From: Prado023 sp964638055
Lineage (GTDB): Bacteria > Actinomycetota > Actinomycetes > S36-B12 > CAIYMF01
Length of the DNA stretch: 64,000 bases
Assembly: GCA_964638055.1 (NCBI GenBank)
Contig: CAZWXF010000002.1
Coordinates: 56,106-120,105, forward strand
Direction: 5' to 3'
This document shows, one piece after another, positions 25,132 through 33,978 of this stretch. The stretch's first letter is position 1, and each line of letters begins with the position of its first letter. Below the pieces are notes generated by a model. It was not told the origin of the DNA. It made no database searches and saw only the letters and a program-made list of their open reading frames with translations. The position numbers and the translations under genes are program-made.

Positions 25132-26063
25132 GCCCGGTTCGCGTGGCGACCCGCCGGTCGCCGCTGGCCATGGCGCAGGCCAGGCTCGTCGCCCGGCGCA
25201 TCGAGGTCTTGAGCGGCTCCCCGGTCGAGCTCGTCCCGGTCGTCACCCGGGGCGATGTCGACCGGGCGCCGCTGACCAGCATCGGTGGGCCCGGGGTCTT
25301 CGTCGCGGCGGTGCGTGAGGCGCTCGTGCTCGACCGGGCCGACATCGCCGTGCACTCGCTCAAGGACCTGCCCACCCGGCCGGACACCCGGCTCAGGCTG
25401 GCCGCGATCCCGATGCGGGAGGACCCGCGCGACGTCCTCGTCTCGGCCCATCCCGGCGGGTTGGCCGGCCTGCCGGACGGAGCGCGCGTCGGCACCGGGT
25501 CGCCCCGACGCCACGTCCAGCTCGCCGCGGCGCGTCCGGACCTGCGGGTCGAGCCCATCCGCGGCAACGTCGACACCCGGATCGGTCGGGTCCGTGCGGT
25601 CGGTGCTGCCGGAGACCTCGACGCCGTCGTGCTGGCCGCCGCGGGACTGGCCCGGCTGGGCCGGCAGGCCGCCATCACCGAGCACCTCGACCCGGACCTG
25701 ATGGTTCCCGCACCCGGGCAGGGGGCGCTGGCCGTCGAGGTCCGTGCCGACTGGACCGAGCTCGACGACATCCTGAACTTGATCGAGGACGGGCCCACGA
25801 GGGTCGCGGTCCTCGCCGAGCGCACAGTCCTGGCCACGGCCGAGGCCGGCTGCTCGGCGCCCCTGGGGGCGCTGGCACAGGTCGACGGCCGGGGCTCGGA
25901 AGCCTTGCTGCACCTGCGGGCCGTCATGGCCCGAGCGGACGGCTCGCTGGTGCAGACGTCCATCACCGGAAGGGCCGGACAGTCCGAGCAGCTGGGTCGC
26001 GAGGTCGGCGCGCATCTGCTCTCCCTGTCGCAGCCCACGCACCTAGGGGGTACCCACCCATGA
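25128..26063 (+). CDS. hemC: Hydroxymethylbilane synthase (porphobilinogen deaminase)
   Basis: Polymerises four porphobilinogens to hydroxymethylbilane. 311 residues with VRVATRRSPLAMAQA, HSLKDLPT, GTGSPRR, APGQGALAVEVR and Cys242 in EAGCSAPLGA, the attachment point of the dipyrromethane cofactor. The GTG start overlaps the hemA stop by four bases. Confidence 0.95.
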   Translation: MSPVRVATRRSPLAMAQARLVARRIEVLSGSPVELVPVVTRGDVDRAPLTSIGGPGVFVAAVREALVLDRADIAVHSLKDLPTRPDTRLRLAAIPMREDPRDVLVSAHPGGLAGLPDGARVGTGSPRRHVQLAAARPDLRVEPIRGNVDTRIGRVRAVGAAGDLDAVVLAAAGLARLGRQAAITEHLDPDLMVPAPGQGALAVEVRADWTELDDILNLIEDGPTRVAVLAERTVLATAEAGCSAPLGALAQVDGRGSEALLHLRAVMARADGSLVQTSITGRAGQSEQLGREVGAHLLSLSQPTHLGGTHP

Positions 26064-27664
26064 GCAGTTCCCGCACGTCGAACGCCAACGGCGAGGTCTC
26101 CCTCATCGCTGCCGGGCCTGGGGACCCCGGCCTGCTCACCGTGTGCGCCAGCGGCCTGCTCGCCGCGGCTGACGTCATCATCACGGATCCCGAATGCGAG
26201 GAGCTGGCCCGCTCGAACGCACGCCCGGGGGCCGAGGTCATCGTCGCGGCGGGGGCCGATGGGCAGGTGGCCGACCACTGGGAGCGCGTCCGCCTGGTGA
26301 TCGACCCAGCCCAGGCCGGTCGGCGCGTCGCCCGGCTCATGGCCGGCGACCCGGTGCTCGACGGCTCCCTGGCGCTGGAGGCTGAAGCCCTGGCGAAGGC
26401 GGGACTGACCTATGACATCGCCCCGGGCGTCTCCACTGTGACAGGGACGGCGGCCTATGCCGGCTTCGCCCTGACCGGGGGCCGGGCCCGCGAGCTGCGA
26501 GTCGTGGAGGCCGACGACCCCGAGGTCGACTGGCCGGCGCTGGCCGACCCGCATGCGACGGTCGTGGTGATCAACGGCGCCGAGCGCGCGCCGGAGATCG
26601 CCCGAACCCTCATGGGTGCCGGTCGCGATCCGGGCACGCCGGTCGCCATCACCGGCAACTGCACCACGGTCGACCAGCGTTCCCTCATCAGCACCCTGGG
26701 CCAGCTCGCCGAGGCCCTGAAGCACTCCCCGGTCACCTCCGCGCACGCCGTCCTGGTCATCGGCGAGGTCGTCGCCCAGTGCGCCGAGATGTCGTGGTTC
26801 GAGAGCAAGCCGCTCTTCGGCTGGCGGGTGCTGGTGCCGCGGACCAAGGAGCAGGCGGGGATGCTCAGCGAGCAGCTGCGCCACTATGGGGCAGTTCCGG
26901 TCGAGGTGCCGACGATCTCGGTCGAGCCCCCGCGCACGCCGGCGCAGATGGAGCGCGCGGTCCACGGCCTGGTCTCCGGGCGCTACCAGTGGGTCGCCTT
27001 CACCTCGGCGAACGCGGTTCGCGCGGTCAAGGAGCGCTTCGACCAGTACGGCCTGGACTCCCGCGCCTTCGCCGGGCTCAAAGTGGCCGCCGTGGGCGAG
27101 CAGACCGCTGCGGTCCTGGCCTCGTTCGGCATCAGTGCCGACCTCGTGCCCAGCGGCGAGCAGTCGACAGCGGGGCTGCTGGAGGTCTGGCCCGACTTCG
27201 ACTCCGACCTCGACCCGATCAACCGTGTCTTCCTGCCACGGGCGGACATCGCCACGGAGACCCTGGCGGCGGGCCTGGCGGAGCTGGGCTGGGAGGTCGA
27301 CGACGTGACCGCCTATCGGACGGTTCGCGCCGCGCCACCGGCCGCGGAGATCCGTGAAGCGATCAAGGGTGGGGGCTTCGACGCGGTCCTGTTCACGTCG
27401 TCGAGCACCGTTCGCAACCTCGTCGGCATCGCCGGCAAGCCGCACGCCTCCACGGTGGTCGCCTGCATCGGTCCGCAGACCGTTCGGACGGCCGAGGAGA
27501 ACGGCCTGCGGGTTGACGTGATGGCCGAGACTCCCAGCGTCGCCGCTCTGGCATCCGCACTGGCCGCGCACGGCGAGGCTCTGCGACGGCACGCCCTGGA
27601 GCAGGGGGAGACCGCCTGGCGGCCCGCCCGTCGCCGCACCACGAATCGGCGCAAGGCGACCTGA
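26060..27664 (+). CDS. hemD: Uroporphyrinogen-III synthase fused to a SUMT-like domain
   Basis: A 534-residue two-domain protein. Residues 10-235 have the fold of uroporphyrinogen-III C-methyltransferase (AAGPGDPGLLTVCASGLLAAADV, LMAGDPVLDG, APGVSTVTGTAAYAG). Residues 250-505 are HemD (VLVPRTKEQAGMLSEQL, AFTSANAVRAV, FLPRADIATETL, VLFTSSSTVRNL), which closes and inverts ring D. The methyltransferase half has lost part of its usual signature: the GGDPFvFGRG.EE region reads AGDPVLDGSLALEAEA. The HemD half looks intact. The C-terminus is Arg-rich. It overlaps hemC by four bases. Confidence 0.88.
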   Translation: MSSSRTSNANGEVSLIAAGPGDPGLLTVCASGLLAAADVIITDPECEELARSNARPGAEVIVAAGADGQVADHWERVRLVIDPAQAGRRVARLMAGDPVLDGSLALEAEALAKAGLTYDIAPGVSTVTGTAAYAGFALTGGRARELRVVEADDPEVDWPALADPHATVVVINGAERAPEIARTLMGAGRDPGTPVAITGNCTTVDQRSLISTLGQLAEALKHSPVTSAHAVLVIGEVVAQCAEMSWFESKPLFGWRVLVPRTKEQAGMLSEQLRHYGAVPVEVPTISVEPPRTPAQMERAVHGLVSGRYQWVAFTSANAVRAVKERFDQYGLDSRAFAGLKVAAVGEQTAAVLASFGISADLVPSGEQSTAGLLEVWPDFDSDLDPINRVFLPRADIATETLAAGLAELGWEVDDVTAYRTVRAAPPAAEIREAIKGGGFDAVLFTSSSTVRNLVGIAGKPHASTVVACIGPQTVRTAEENGLRVDVMAETPSVAALASALAAHGEALRRHALEQGETAWRPARRRTTNRRKAT

Positions 27665-28684
27665 GTGCTCCTCGACCGCCCGCGCCGCCTTCGGGCCACG
27701 CCCGCGCTGCGTCGGCTGGTGGGCGAGACCCGCCTTGATCCCGCAGAGCTCGTGCTGCCCGTGTTCGCGCACGAGGGGGCGGTCGATCCGCGGCTGATCA
27801 CCTCGATGCCAGGCGTGGTCGGCCACACCCGCGACTCCCTTCGCAAGGCGGCGAGCCAGGCCGCGGCCGCGGGCGTCGGGGGGGTCATGGTGTTCGGCGT
27901 TCCGCTTCATCGCGACGCCACCGGATCGGGCGCCCTGGAGCCCTCGGGCGTGCTCAATGTCGCCGTGGCCGATGTCATCGCCGAGGTGGGCAGCGACGTC
28001 GTCGTCATGGCCGACCTCTGCCTGGACGAGTTCACCGACCACGGCCACTGCGGCCTGCTCGGCCCCGGCGGCACCGTCGACAACGACGCGACCCTGGGTC
28101 AGTACCAGCTGATGGCCCGCGCACTGGCCGACGCGGGGGCCCAGGTGGTGGGGACCTCGGGGATGATGGACGGCCAGGTCCGCGCGGTCCGCTCCGCCCT
28201 CGATGACGCCGGGCGCAGCGATGTCGCCATCCTCGCCTACGCGGCCAAGCACGCCTCCGCGCTGTACGGGCCGTTTCGGGAGGCGGTCGCCTCCACGCTC
28301 GTCGGCGACCGCCGTACCTACCAGCAGGACCCCGGCAACGCCGTGGAGTCCCTGCGCGAGGTCGGCCTCGATCTGGCCGAGGGCGCCGACATCGTCATGG
28401 TCAAGCCCGCGGGGACGAACCTGGACGTGATCAGCGAGGTGGCGCGGCGCAGCCACGTCCCGGTGGCCGCGTACCAGGTCTCCGGGGAGCTGGCGATGGT
28501 CGAGGCCGCCGCCGCCCGCGGCTGGATCGAGCGCGACCCGACGATCCTCGAGACCCTCGTGGCGATCCGTCGCGCGGGTGCCGCGATCGTGCTGACCTAC
28601 TGGGCCGTCGAGGTGGCCGGCTGGCTGGCCAGCGGGCGGGCGGACGTGCTGCGCGGCTACCGAACGACCGATCGGGGCCGATGA
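27665..28684 (+). CDS. hemB: Delta-aminolevulinic acid dehydratase (porphobilinogen synthase)
   Basis: Condenses two aminolevulinates to porphobilinogen. 339 residues. Both active-site lysines are seen: Lys195 in AAKHASALYGPFR and Lys247 in VMVKPAG, the Schiff-base residue. The metal loop reads DLCLDEFTDHGHCG, a mix between the Cys-rich zinc form (CLCEYT.HGHCG) and the Asp-rich form. GTSGMMDG replaces the usual APSDMMDG. The GTG starts directly after the hemD stop. Confidence 0.92.
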   Translation: MLLDRPRRLRATPALRRLVGETRLDPAELVLPVFAHEGAVDPRLITSMPGVVGHTRDSLRKAASQAAAAGVGGVMVFGVPLHRDATGSGALEPSGVLNVAVADVIAEVGSDVVVMADLCLDEFTDHGHCGLLGPGGTVDNDATLGQYQLMARALADAGAQVVGTSGMMDGQVRAVRSALDDAGRSDVAILAYAAKHASALYGPFREAVASTLVGDRRTYQQDPGNAVESLREVGLDLAEGADIVMVKPAGTNLDVISEVARRSHVPVAAYQVSGELAMVEAAAARGWIERDPTILETLVAIRRAGAAIVLTYWAVEVAGWLASGRADVLRGYRTTDRGR

Positions 28685-30012
28685 TGGCCGGCGTCGCGGC
28701 GACGTCCCCGGGCCCGGGCAACGACGCCTGGTTCGCCCGGGCCCTCGCCGTCGCCCCGGGAGGTGTGAACTCCCCGGTCCGGGCGTTCGGCTCGGTCGGG
28801 GGGACGCCGCGGATCATGGCCTCGGCGCGGGGGGCGCGCCTGCTCGACGTCGACGGACGCAGCTACCTCGACCTCATCGGGTCGTGGGGCCCGGCCCTGC
28901 TGGGGCACGCGCACCCGGAGGTGGTCGAGGCGGTGAGGGCCGCTGCGGCCGAGGGGCTGTCGTTCGGCACGCCCAGCTGCAACGAGATCCTGCTGGCCGA
29001 GGAGATCCGCCGCAGGGTGCCCCCCGTCGAGCTCGTCCGACTGGTCAGCTCGGGGACCGAGGCCACGATGTCGGCGATCAGGCTGGCCCGCGCCTTCACC
29101 GGACGGCCCCTGGTGGTCAAGTTCGCCGGCTGCTACCACGGCCACGTCGACTCGCTGCTGGTCTCGGCGGGGTCCGGGGTCTTCACCCTGGGCCTGCCGG
29201 ACTCGCCGGGCATCACGCGCGGCCAGGTCGGGGACACGGTGGTGCTGCCGTACAACGACTCCGGAGCCCTTGCCACCCTGTTCGCGGCGCGCGGCGATCA
29301 GGTCGCGGCTGTCATCACCGAGGGGGTCGCGGCGAACATGGGCGTCGTGCCGCCGGAGCCCGGCTTCAACGCGACGATCGCGCAGCTGTGCCGCTCCCAC
29401 GGCGCGCTGCTGGTCCTCGACGAGGTCCTCACCGGATTCCGCGTCGGCCCGGCCGGCCAGTGGGGGCGGGAGGGCCGGACCGAGGGCTGGACGCCGGACC
29501 TCTTCACGTTCGGCAAGGTCATGGGCGGCGGACTGCCCGCCGCGGCCTTCGGGGGCCGGGCCGACGTGATGGGCATGCTCGCGCCGCAGGGGCCCGTGTA
29601 CCAGGCGGGAACCCTCTCGGGGAATCCCGTGGCCACGGCAGCGGGCCTGGCCACGTTGCGCGCCGCCGGGCCGGACGTCTACCGGGCCGTGGACCGTGCC
29701 GCCGCCGCGATCGCCGCAGGGCTTGCCGATGCCCTCGTCACCGCGGGGGTCCCGCACCAGGTCCAGCAGGCGGGCAACCTCTTCAGCGTCTTCTTCGCCG
29801 AGGGGCCGGTCCTCGACCACGCCGGGGCTGTGGCGACCCAGTCGTGGCGCTATCCGGCGTTCTTCCACGCGATGCTCGCTGCGGGGATACACCTGCCGCC
29901 GTCGCCCTTCGAGGCGTGGTTCGTCTCCGCGGCCCACGACGACTCGGTGGTGGCCGAGATCCTCGACGCCCTGCCGGGCGCGGCCCGGGCCGCCGCGGAG
30001 GCCCAGCCATGA
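28681..30012 (+). CDS. hemL: Glutamate-1-semialdehyde 2,1-aminomutase
   Basis: PLP enzyme that converts glutamate-1-semialdehyde to aminolevulinate. 443 residues. Signatures: PGGVNSPVRAFGSVGG, SWGPALLGHAHPEVV, VSSGTEATMSAIRLAR, GCYHGHVDSLL, LDEVLTGFRVG and the PLP-binding lysine in TFGKVMGGGLPAAAFGG. The ATG overlaps the hemB stop by four bases. Last hem gene of the run; the next start follows 50 bases later. Confidence 0.95.
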   Translation: MMAGVAATSPGPGNDAWFARALAVAPGGVNSPVRAFGSVGGTPRIMASARGARLLDVDGRSYLDLIGSWGPALLGHAHPEVVEAVRAAAAEGLSFGTPSCNEILLAEEIRRRVPPVELVRLVSSGTEATMSAIRLARAFTGRPLVVKFAGCYHGHVDSLLVSAGSGVFTLGLPDSPGITRGQVGDTVVLPYNDSGALATLFAARGDQVAAVITEGVAANMGVVPPEPGFNATIAQLCRSHGALLVLDEVLTGFRVGPAGQWGREGRTEGWTPDLFTFGKVMGGGLPAAAFGGRADVMGMLAPQGPVYQAGTLSGNPVATAAGLATLRAAGPDVYRAVDRAAAAIAAGLADALVTAGVPHQVQQAGNLFSVFFAEGPVLDHAGAVATQSWRYPAFFHAMLAAGIHLPPSPFEAWFVSAAHDDSVVAEILDALPGAARAAAEAQP

Positions 30013-30061
30013 GCGGAGTCTGCGGCACAATGGCAGCCCCCCCGACCCCCCAGGAGCATCC

Positions 30062-30703
30062 ATGAGCCAGCGCACGACCGTCCACCTGCTGCGGCACGGG
30101 GAGGTCGAGAACCCGTCCGGCGTGCTCTACGGCCGCCTGCCCGAGTTCCACCTGTCGGACCTGGGTCGCCAGATGGCCGAGCGGGCCGCCGACTACTTCG
30201 GGGACCGGGACATCGCTCTGGTCACGGCCAGTCCGCTGGAGCGGGCCCAGCAGACCGCAGCGCCGCTGGCCCAGCGCCTCGGCTTCGAGATCGGGGTCGA
30301 CGCCGACCTGGTCGAGGCGGACAACATCTTCGAGGGCAAGGTCGTGGGCGGCAGCTCCGGCGTGCTTCGCCAGCCCAATCAGTGGCGCCACCTGTGGAAC
30401 CCGGTCACCCCCTCCTGGGGCGAGCCGTACACCCAGATCGCGGCCCGGATGCGCGACGCGGTCCGGCGTGCCCGTGACGGCGCCCTGGGTCACGAGGCCG
30501 TCCTGGTCAGCCACCAGCTGCCCATCTGGATCTGCCGGCTGGACGCCGAGCAGCGCCGCTTCGTCCACGATCCGCGCAGCCGCCAGTGCGGACTCGCCTC
30601 GGTGACCTCGTTCACCTTCGACAACCGCGGCCTCGTCGCGGTCACGTACACGGAGCCAGCCGCCGACCTCGCCGCCCACGCGTCCAAGTCGAAGGGCGCG
30701 TGA
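30062..30703 (+). CDS. Histidine phosphatase family protein
   Basis: A 213-residue phosphoglycerate-mutase-like phosphatase with the phosphohistidine motif LLRHGEVENP at residues 9-18, TASPLERAQQTA, and the second catalytic His in EAVLVSHQLPIW. The ATG follows AGGAG. Its place between hemL and the cytochrome-c-maturation genes is conserved in actinobacteria (for example near Rv0525 in mycobacteria, recalled from general knowledge). Substrate unknown. Confidence 0.9.
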   Translation: MSQRTTVHLLRHGEVENPSGVLYGRLPEFHLSDLGRQMAERAADYFGDRDIALVTASPLERAQQTAAPLAQRLGFEIGVDADLVEADNIFEGKVVGGSSGVLRQPNQWRHLWNPVTPSWGEPYTQIAARMRDAVRRARDGALGHEAVLVSHQLPIWICRLDAEQRRFVHDPRSRQCGLASVTSFTFDNRGLVAVTYTEPAADLAAHASKSKGA

Positions 30704-30707
30704 GCCG

Positions 30708-31433
30708 GTGCCCGCTCGACCTGCCGGCGCAGCCAGTGCTCGCCTCGCCGCCCTCGTGGCGGTCGGGGCGCTGCTGGCCGGGTGCGCCCAGAGCAGCTCG
30801 GCGGGCGAGCCGATCCCGGGTGCCGACGTGGCCGAGCAGGGCTACGTCTCGGTCGACGGGACGACGACGATCGTCGCGGAGGCCGACCGCAGGGCGGCGC
30901 CCGCCCTGGCCGGGACCACACTGACCGGCGCCCAGTTCACGTTGACCGACCATCTCGGTGAGGTCGTCGTCCTCAACGTCTGGGCCTCCTGGTGCGCGCC
31001 CTGCCGCGCCGAGGCCGACGACCTGGCCACCGTCGCGCGCCAGGTCGGGCAGAGGGCCACGTTCGTCGGGCTCAACACCCGGGACTCGGCAGCACCCGCC
31101 CGGGCGTTCGTGGACCGCTTCGACGTCCCCTACGACAGCGTCGTCGACACCGACGGCCAGCTCCAGCTCCTCTTCCACGACAACCTCCCACCCGCCGCGA
31201 TCCCGTCGACGCTCGTCATCGACCGTGACGGGCGGGTCGCGGCCCGCGCCCTCGGCGAGGTGGACCGTTCCCGGCTGCTGGGGCTGCTCGAGCCGATCAT
31301 GGCTGAGGGCGAGGCGCCCTCCAGCCAGAGGGACGGCGGTCTCGACGGGGCTCGACCGGCGTGGTGGGGGGCCCAGCAGGACGGGACCCTGCAGCAGGAG
31401 GCGGCCCAGCAGGAGGGGACGGTGGGCAGCTGA
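30708..31433 (+). CDS. TlpA/ResA-like thioredoxin lipoprotein
   Basis: A 241-residue extracytoplasmic thiol-disulfide protein. Lipobox LLAGC near residue 26. The thioredoxin fold carries the redox motif WCAPC near residue 99 and the cis-Pro in AAIPSTLVID. A Gln/Gly-rich tail of about 30 residues follows. Its partner CcdA, which supplies electrons, starts on the last base of its stop. It likely reduces apocytochrome haem-binding cysteines. Confidence 0.9.
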   Translation: MPARPAGAASARLAALVAVGALLAGCAQSSSAGEPIPGADVAEQGYVSVDGTTTIVAEADRRAAPALAGTTLTGAQFTLTDHLGEVVVLNVWASWCAPCRAEADDLATVARQVGQRATFVGLNTRDSAAPARAFVDRFDVPYDSVVDTDGQLQLLFHDNLPPAAIPSTLVIDRDGRVAARALGEVDRSRLLGLLEPIMAEGEAPSSQRDGGLDGARPAWWGAQQDGTLQQEAAQQEGTVGS

Positions 31434-32305
31434 TGCTCGGCGGGGGGGTCGGGGAGGTGGTGGCCAGCGGCTCGCTGATCGTGGCCGCCCCGGTCGCCGT
31501 CGCCGCCGGACTGCTGAGCTTCCTTTCTCCGTGCGTCCTGCCGTTGGTCCCCGGGTACCTGTCCTACGTCACAGGGATGACCGGTGCGCGGCTGACCCAG
31601 GACTGGGCCCCAGCCCTCGTCCCCGTCGGCCCTGCTGACGAGCCCAGTGCATCCCGACCTGCCCCGGGGGTGTCGGAAGGCGCTGCCGCTACCTCGATCG
31701 GGCCACGCGGAACCGCGGTACCTGCGCCGCGCCACCGCGTGGTCCTGGGCACGCTGGCCTTCATCGCGGGATTCTCCGCGGTGTTCATCTCCTACGGAGC
31801 GCTCTTCGGCGGGCTCGGGGCCCGGCTGCTGGCCCATCAGGAGACGATCACGCTGGTCCTGGGCATCGTCGTCATCGTGATGGGCCTGGGCTTCCTGGGG
31901 CGCATACCGCTCCTGCAGCGGGAGTTTCGCTGGCACAGGCTGCCCGACGCGGGGGTCTGGACGGCTCCCCTCCTCGGGGCCCTCTTCGGCCTGGGGTGGA
32001 CGCCCTGCATCGGTCCCACGCTCGCCACGGTGCAGGCCCTCGCGATGAGCGAGTCCTCGGCCCTGCGGGGGGCGCTACTGGGCGTCGCCTACTGCCTGGG
32101 CCTGGGGATCCCGTTCCTGCTCATCGGTGTCGCGATGGAGCGTGGCCTGCCCGCGATGGCGTGGGCCCGGCGCAACGGACGGGTCATCTCCGTGCTCGGC
32201 GGAGTGGGCATGATCACGATTGGCGTCCTCATGGTCACGGGGCTGTGGGGTTCCCTCACAGCCTTGCTTCAGTCGGCCATCGCCGGATGGGCGGTCCCCC
32301 TGTGA
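31433..32305 (+). CDS. ccdA: Cytochrome c biogenesis protein CcdA
   Basis: A 290-residue membrane protein with six predicted helices that passes electrons from cytoplasmic thioredoxin to extracytoplasmic thiol proteins. The two redox cysteines are seen in FLSPCVLPLVPGYLSYV and GWTPCIGPTLATVQ. A loop of about 55 residues rich in Pro/Ala (residues 65-105) is longer than usual. The start overlaps the TlpA-like gene by one base. Confidence 0.93.
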   Translation: MLGGGVGEVVASGSLIVAAPVAVAAGLLSFLSPCVLPLVPGYLSYVTGMTGARLTQDWAPALVPVGPADEPSASRPAPGVSEGAAATSIGPRGTAVPAPRHRVVLGTLAFIAGFSAVFISYGALFGGLGARLLAHQETITLVLGIVVIVMGLGFLGRIPLLQREFRWHRLPDAGVWTAPLLGALFGLGWTPCIGPTLATVQALAMSESSALRGALLGVAYCLGLGIPFLLIGVAMERGLPAMAWARRNGRVISVLGGVGMITIGVLMVTGLWGSLTALLQSAIAGWAVPL

Positions 32306-33978
32306 ACGCGCCCCCGGAACCCCCGGGCGTCGGCGTCGCCGCCCCCGCGACCCAGGAGCCCGCCCTCGACGATCCGACGACCCCGAGCCCAGGCGCCGCC
32401 GATCCATCAGGCGCAGCCGCCGAGCGTGCCCCTGACGTAACGGAGCTGCCCACGGACTGGGGGGCGTCGCGCCGCCTGCGCCCGGTGGGGCCACGCCTGG
32501 GCCTGGTCGGCTGGCTGCGCTGGGGCTGGCGCCAGCTCACCAGCATGCGCAGCGCCCTGTTCCTCCTGCTGCTGCTGGCCCTCGCGGCGATCCCGGGCAG
32601 CGTGCTGCCGCAGCGGGCGACCGACCCCCTCGCGGTCGCCGCCTGGCTCGAGCGGCATCCGGTCCTGGGTCCCTGGGTGGATCGCGTGGACGGTTTCGAG
32701 GTCTTCGGCTCCGCGTGGTTCTCGGCGGTCTACCTGCTGCTGTTCATCTCGCTGCTCGGATGCGTCATCCCCCGGCTGGCCGCGCACTGGCGGGCGCTGC
32801 GCATGCCCATCCCACCGGCCCCCCGACGGCTCTCCCGGGCCGCCGGGGCCGTCACCTGGGAGACCGCGGAGCCCGACCTGCTCGCCCGCGCCGCGGCCGA
32901 CCTGCGATCGCGCCGCTGGCGGGTGTCCCTGGGACAGGACAGCCTCGCAGCTGAGCGCGGGACAATCCGGGAGGTCGGCAACCTGCTCTTCCACCTGGCG
33001 CTGGTCCTGGTCCTGGTCGGTGTCGCCATGGGATCGCTGTGGGGCTGGAAGGGCAACGTCATCGTCCGGGTCGGGGAGGGCATGTCCGACTCGCTGGCGC
33101 AGTACGACTCCTTCGAGTCCGGCCGCCTCGTCTCGCCCGACGACCTGCCGCCGTTCTCGCTCACGCTGGAGCGCTTCGCCGCGACCTTCGAGCGCCTGGG
33201 CTCCCAGCGCGGCGCCCCCCGGTCATTCGAGGCCACCATGCAGTACCGCAGCGATCCGCAGGCCCCGGCGCAGACGCGTCAGGTCTCGGTCAACGCCCCT
33301 CTCTCGGTCGACGGCGCGAAGGTGTTCCTCGTCGGCCACGGGTACGCCCCACACGTGCGATTGAAGGACTCCCAGGGCCGCGTGGTCGTCGATGACACCG
33401 TGGTGTTCCTGCCTCAGGACGGCTCGTTCACCTCGACCGGCGTCATCAAGGCTCCCGACGCCGATCCGGGCCTGGCTGTCACGGGCATCTTCGCTCCCAC
33501 GGCCGCACTGGATGCCGAGCGGGGCCCGCACTCGACGTTCCCCGCGCCGGACGATCCGGTGCTCTTCGCCTCGGTGTGGAAGGGCGACCTCGGCCTGGAC
33601 TCCGGGGTCCCGCAGAGTGTCTACAGCCTCAGGACCGATGACCTGACCCAGGTCGGGCTGATCGCGCTGGCGCCCGGCGATGCGTGGACCTTCCCCGACG
33701 GCTCCGGATCGTTGGAGCTCATCGGCTACGAGCGCTGGGTCTCGCTGCGCGTCGCCCACGACCCGGGTCGGTGGCTGGCGCTGGCTGGTGCCCTGGCCGC
33801 TCTGGCCGGGCTCGTGCTCTCGTTGTTCGTCCCGCGCCGCCGCGTATGGATCCGTCACGAAGCGGGGCAGGTCGCCGTGGCCGGGATCGGCCGTGGGGAC
33901 CCCGCTCGACTCCGCACGGAGGTCCACCAGCTCGTCGATCGAATGGGCGGACCCGCGCCCACAGGAGGAGCGAAGTGA
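32302..33978 (+). CDS. resB: Cytochrome c biogenesis protein ResB
   Basis: A 558-residue component of the system II haem-lyase complex, partner of CcsB. A Pro/Ala-rich cytoplasmic N-terminus (residues 1-75) precedes three helices near 85-105, 145-165 and 228-250, a large extracytoplasmic domain (250-485) and a last helix near 495. GTG 32302 is preferred because it forms the GTGA overlap seen throughout this operon; ATG 32287 is an alternative. Confidence 0.92.
   Translation: MNAPPEPPGVGVAAPATQEPALDDPTTPSPGAADPSGAAAERAPDVTELPTDWGASRRLRPVGPRLGLVGWLRWGWRQLTSMRSALFLLLLLALAAIPGSVLPQRATDPLAVAAWLERHPVLGPWVDRVDGFEVFGSAWFSAVYLLLFISLLGCVIPRLAAHWRALRMPIPPAPRRLSRAAGAVTWETAEPDLLARAAADLRSRRWRVSLGQDSLAAERGTIREVGNLLFHLALVLVLVGVAMGSLWGWKGNVIVRVGEGMSDSLAQYDSFESGRLVSPDDLPPFSLTLERFAATFERLGSQRGAPRSFEATMQYRSDPQAPAQTRQVSVNAPLSVDGAKVFLVGHGYAPHVRLKDSQGRVVVDDTVVFLPQDGSFTSTGVIKAPDADPGLAVTGIFAPTAALDAERGPHSTFPAPDDPVLFASVWKGDLGLDSGVPQSVYSLRTDDLTQVGLIALAPGDAWTFPDGSGSLELIGYERWVSLRVAHDPGRWLALAGALAALAGLVLSLFVPRRRVWIRHEAGQVAVAGIGRGDPARLRTEVHQLVDRMGGPAPTGGAK

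Noticed and set aside
24449..28456. Very long minus-strand open frame across the hem genes
   Set aside because: It is a mirror frame of high-GC coding DNA; its composition is Arg/Gly/His-rich and it opposes clear hemA-hemB genes.
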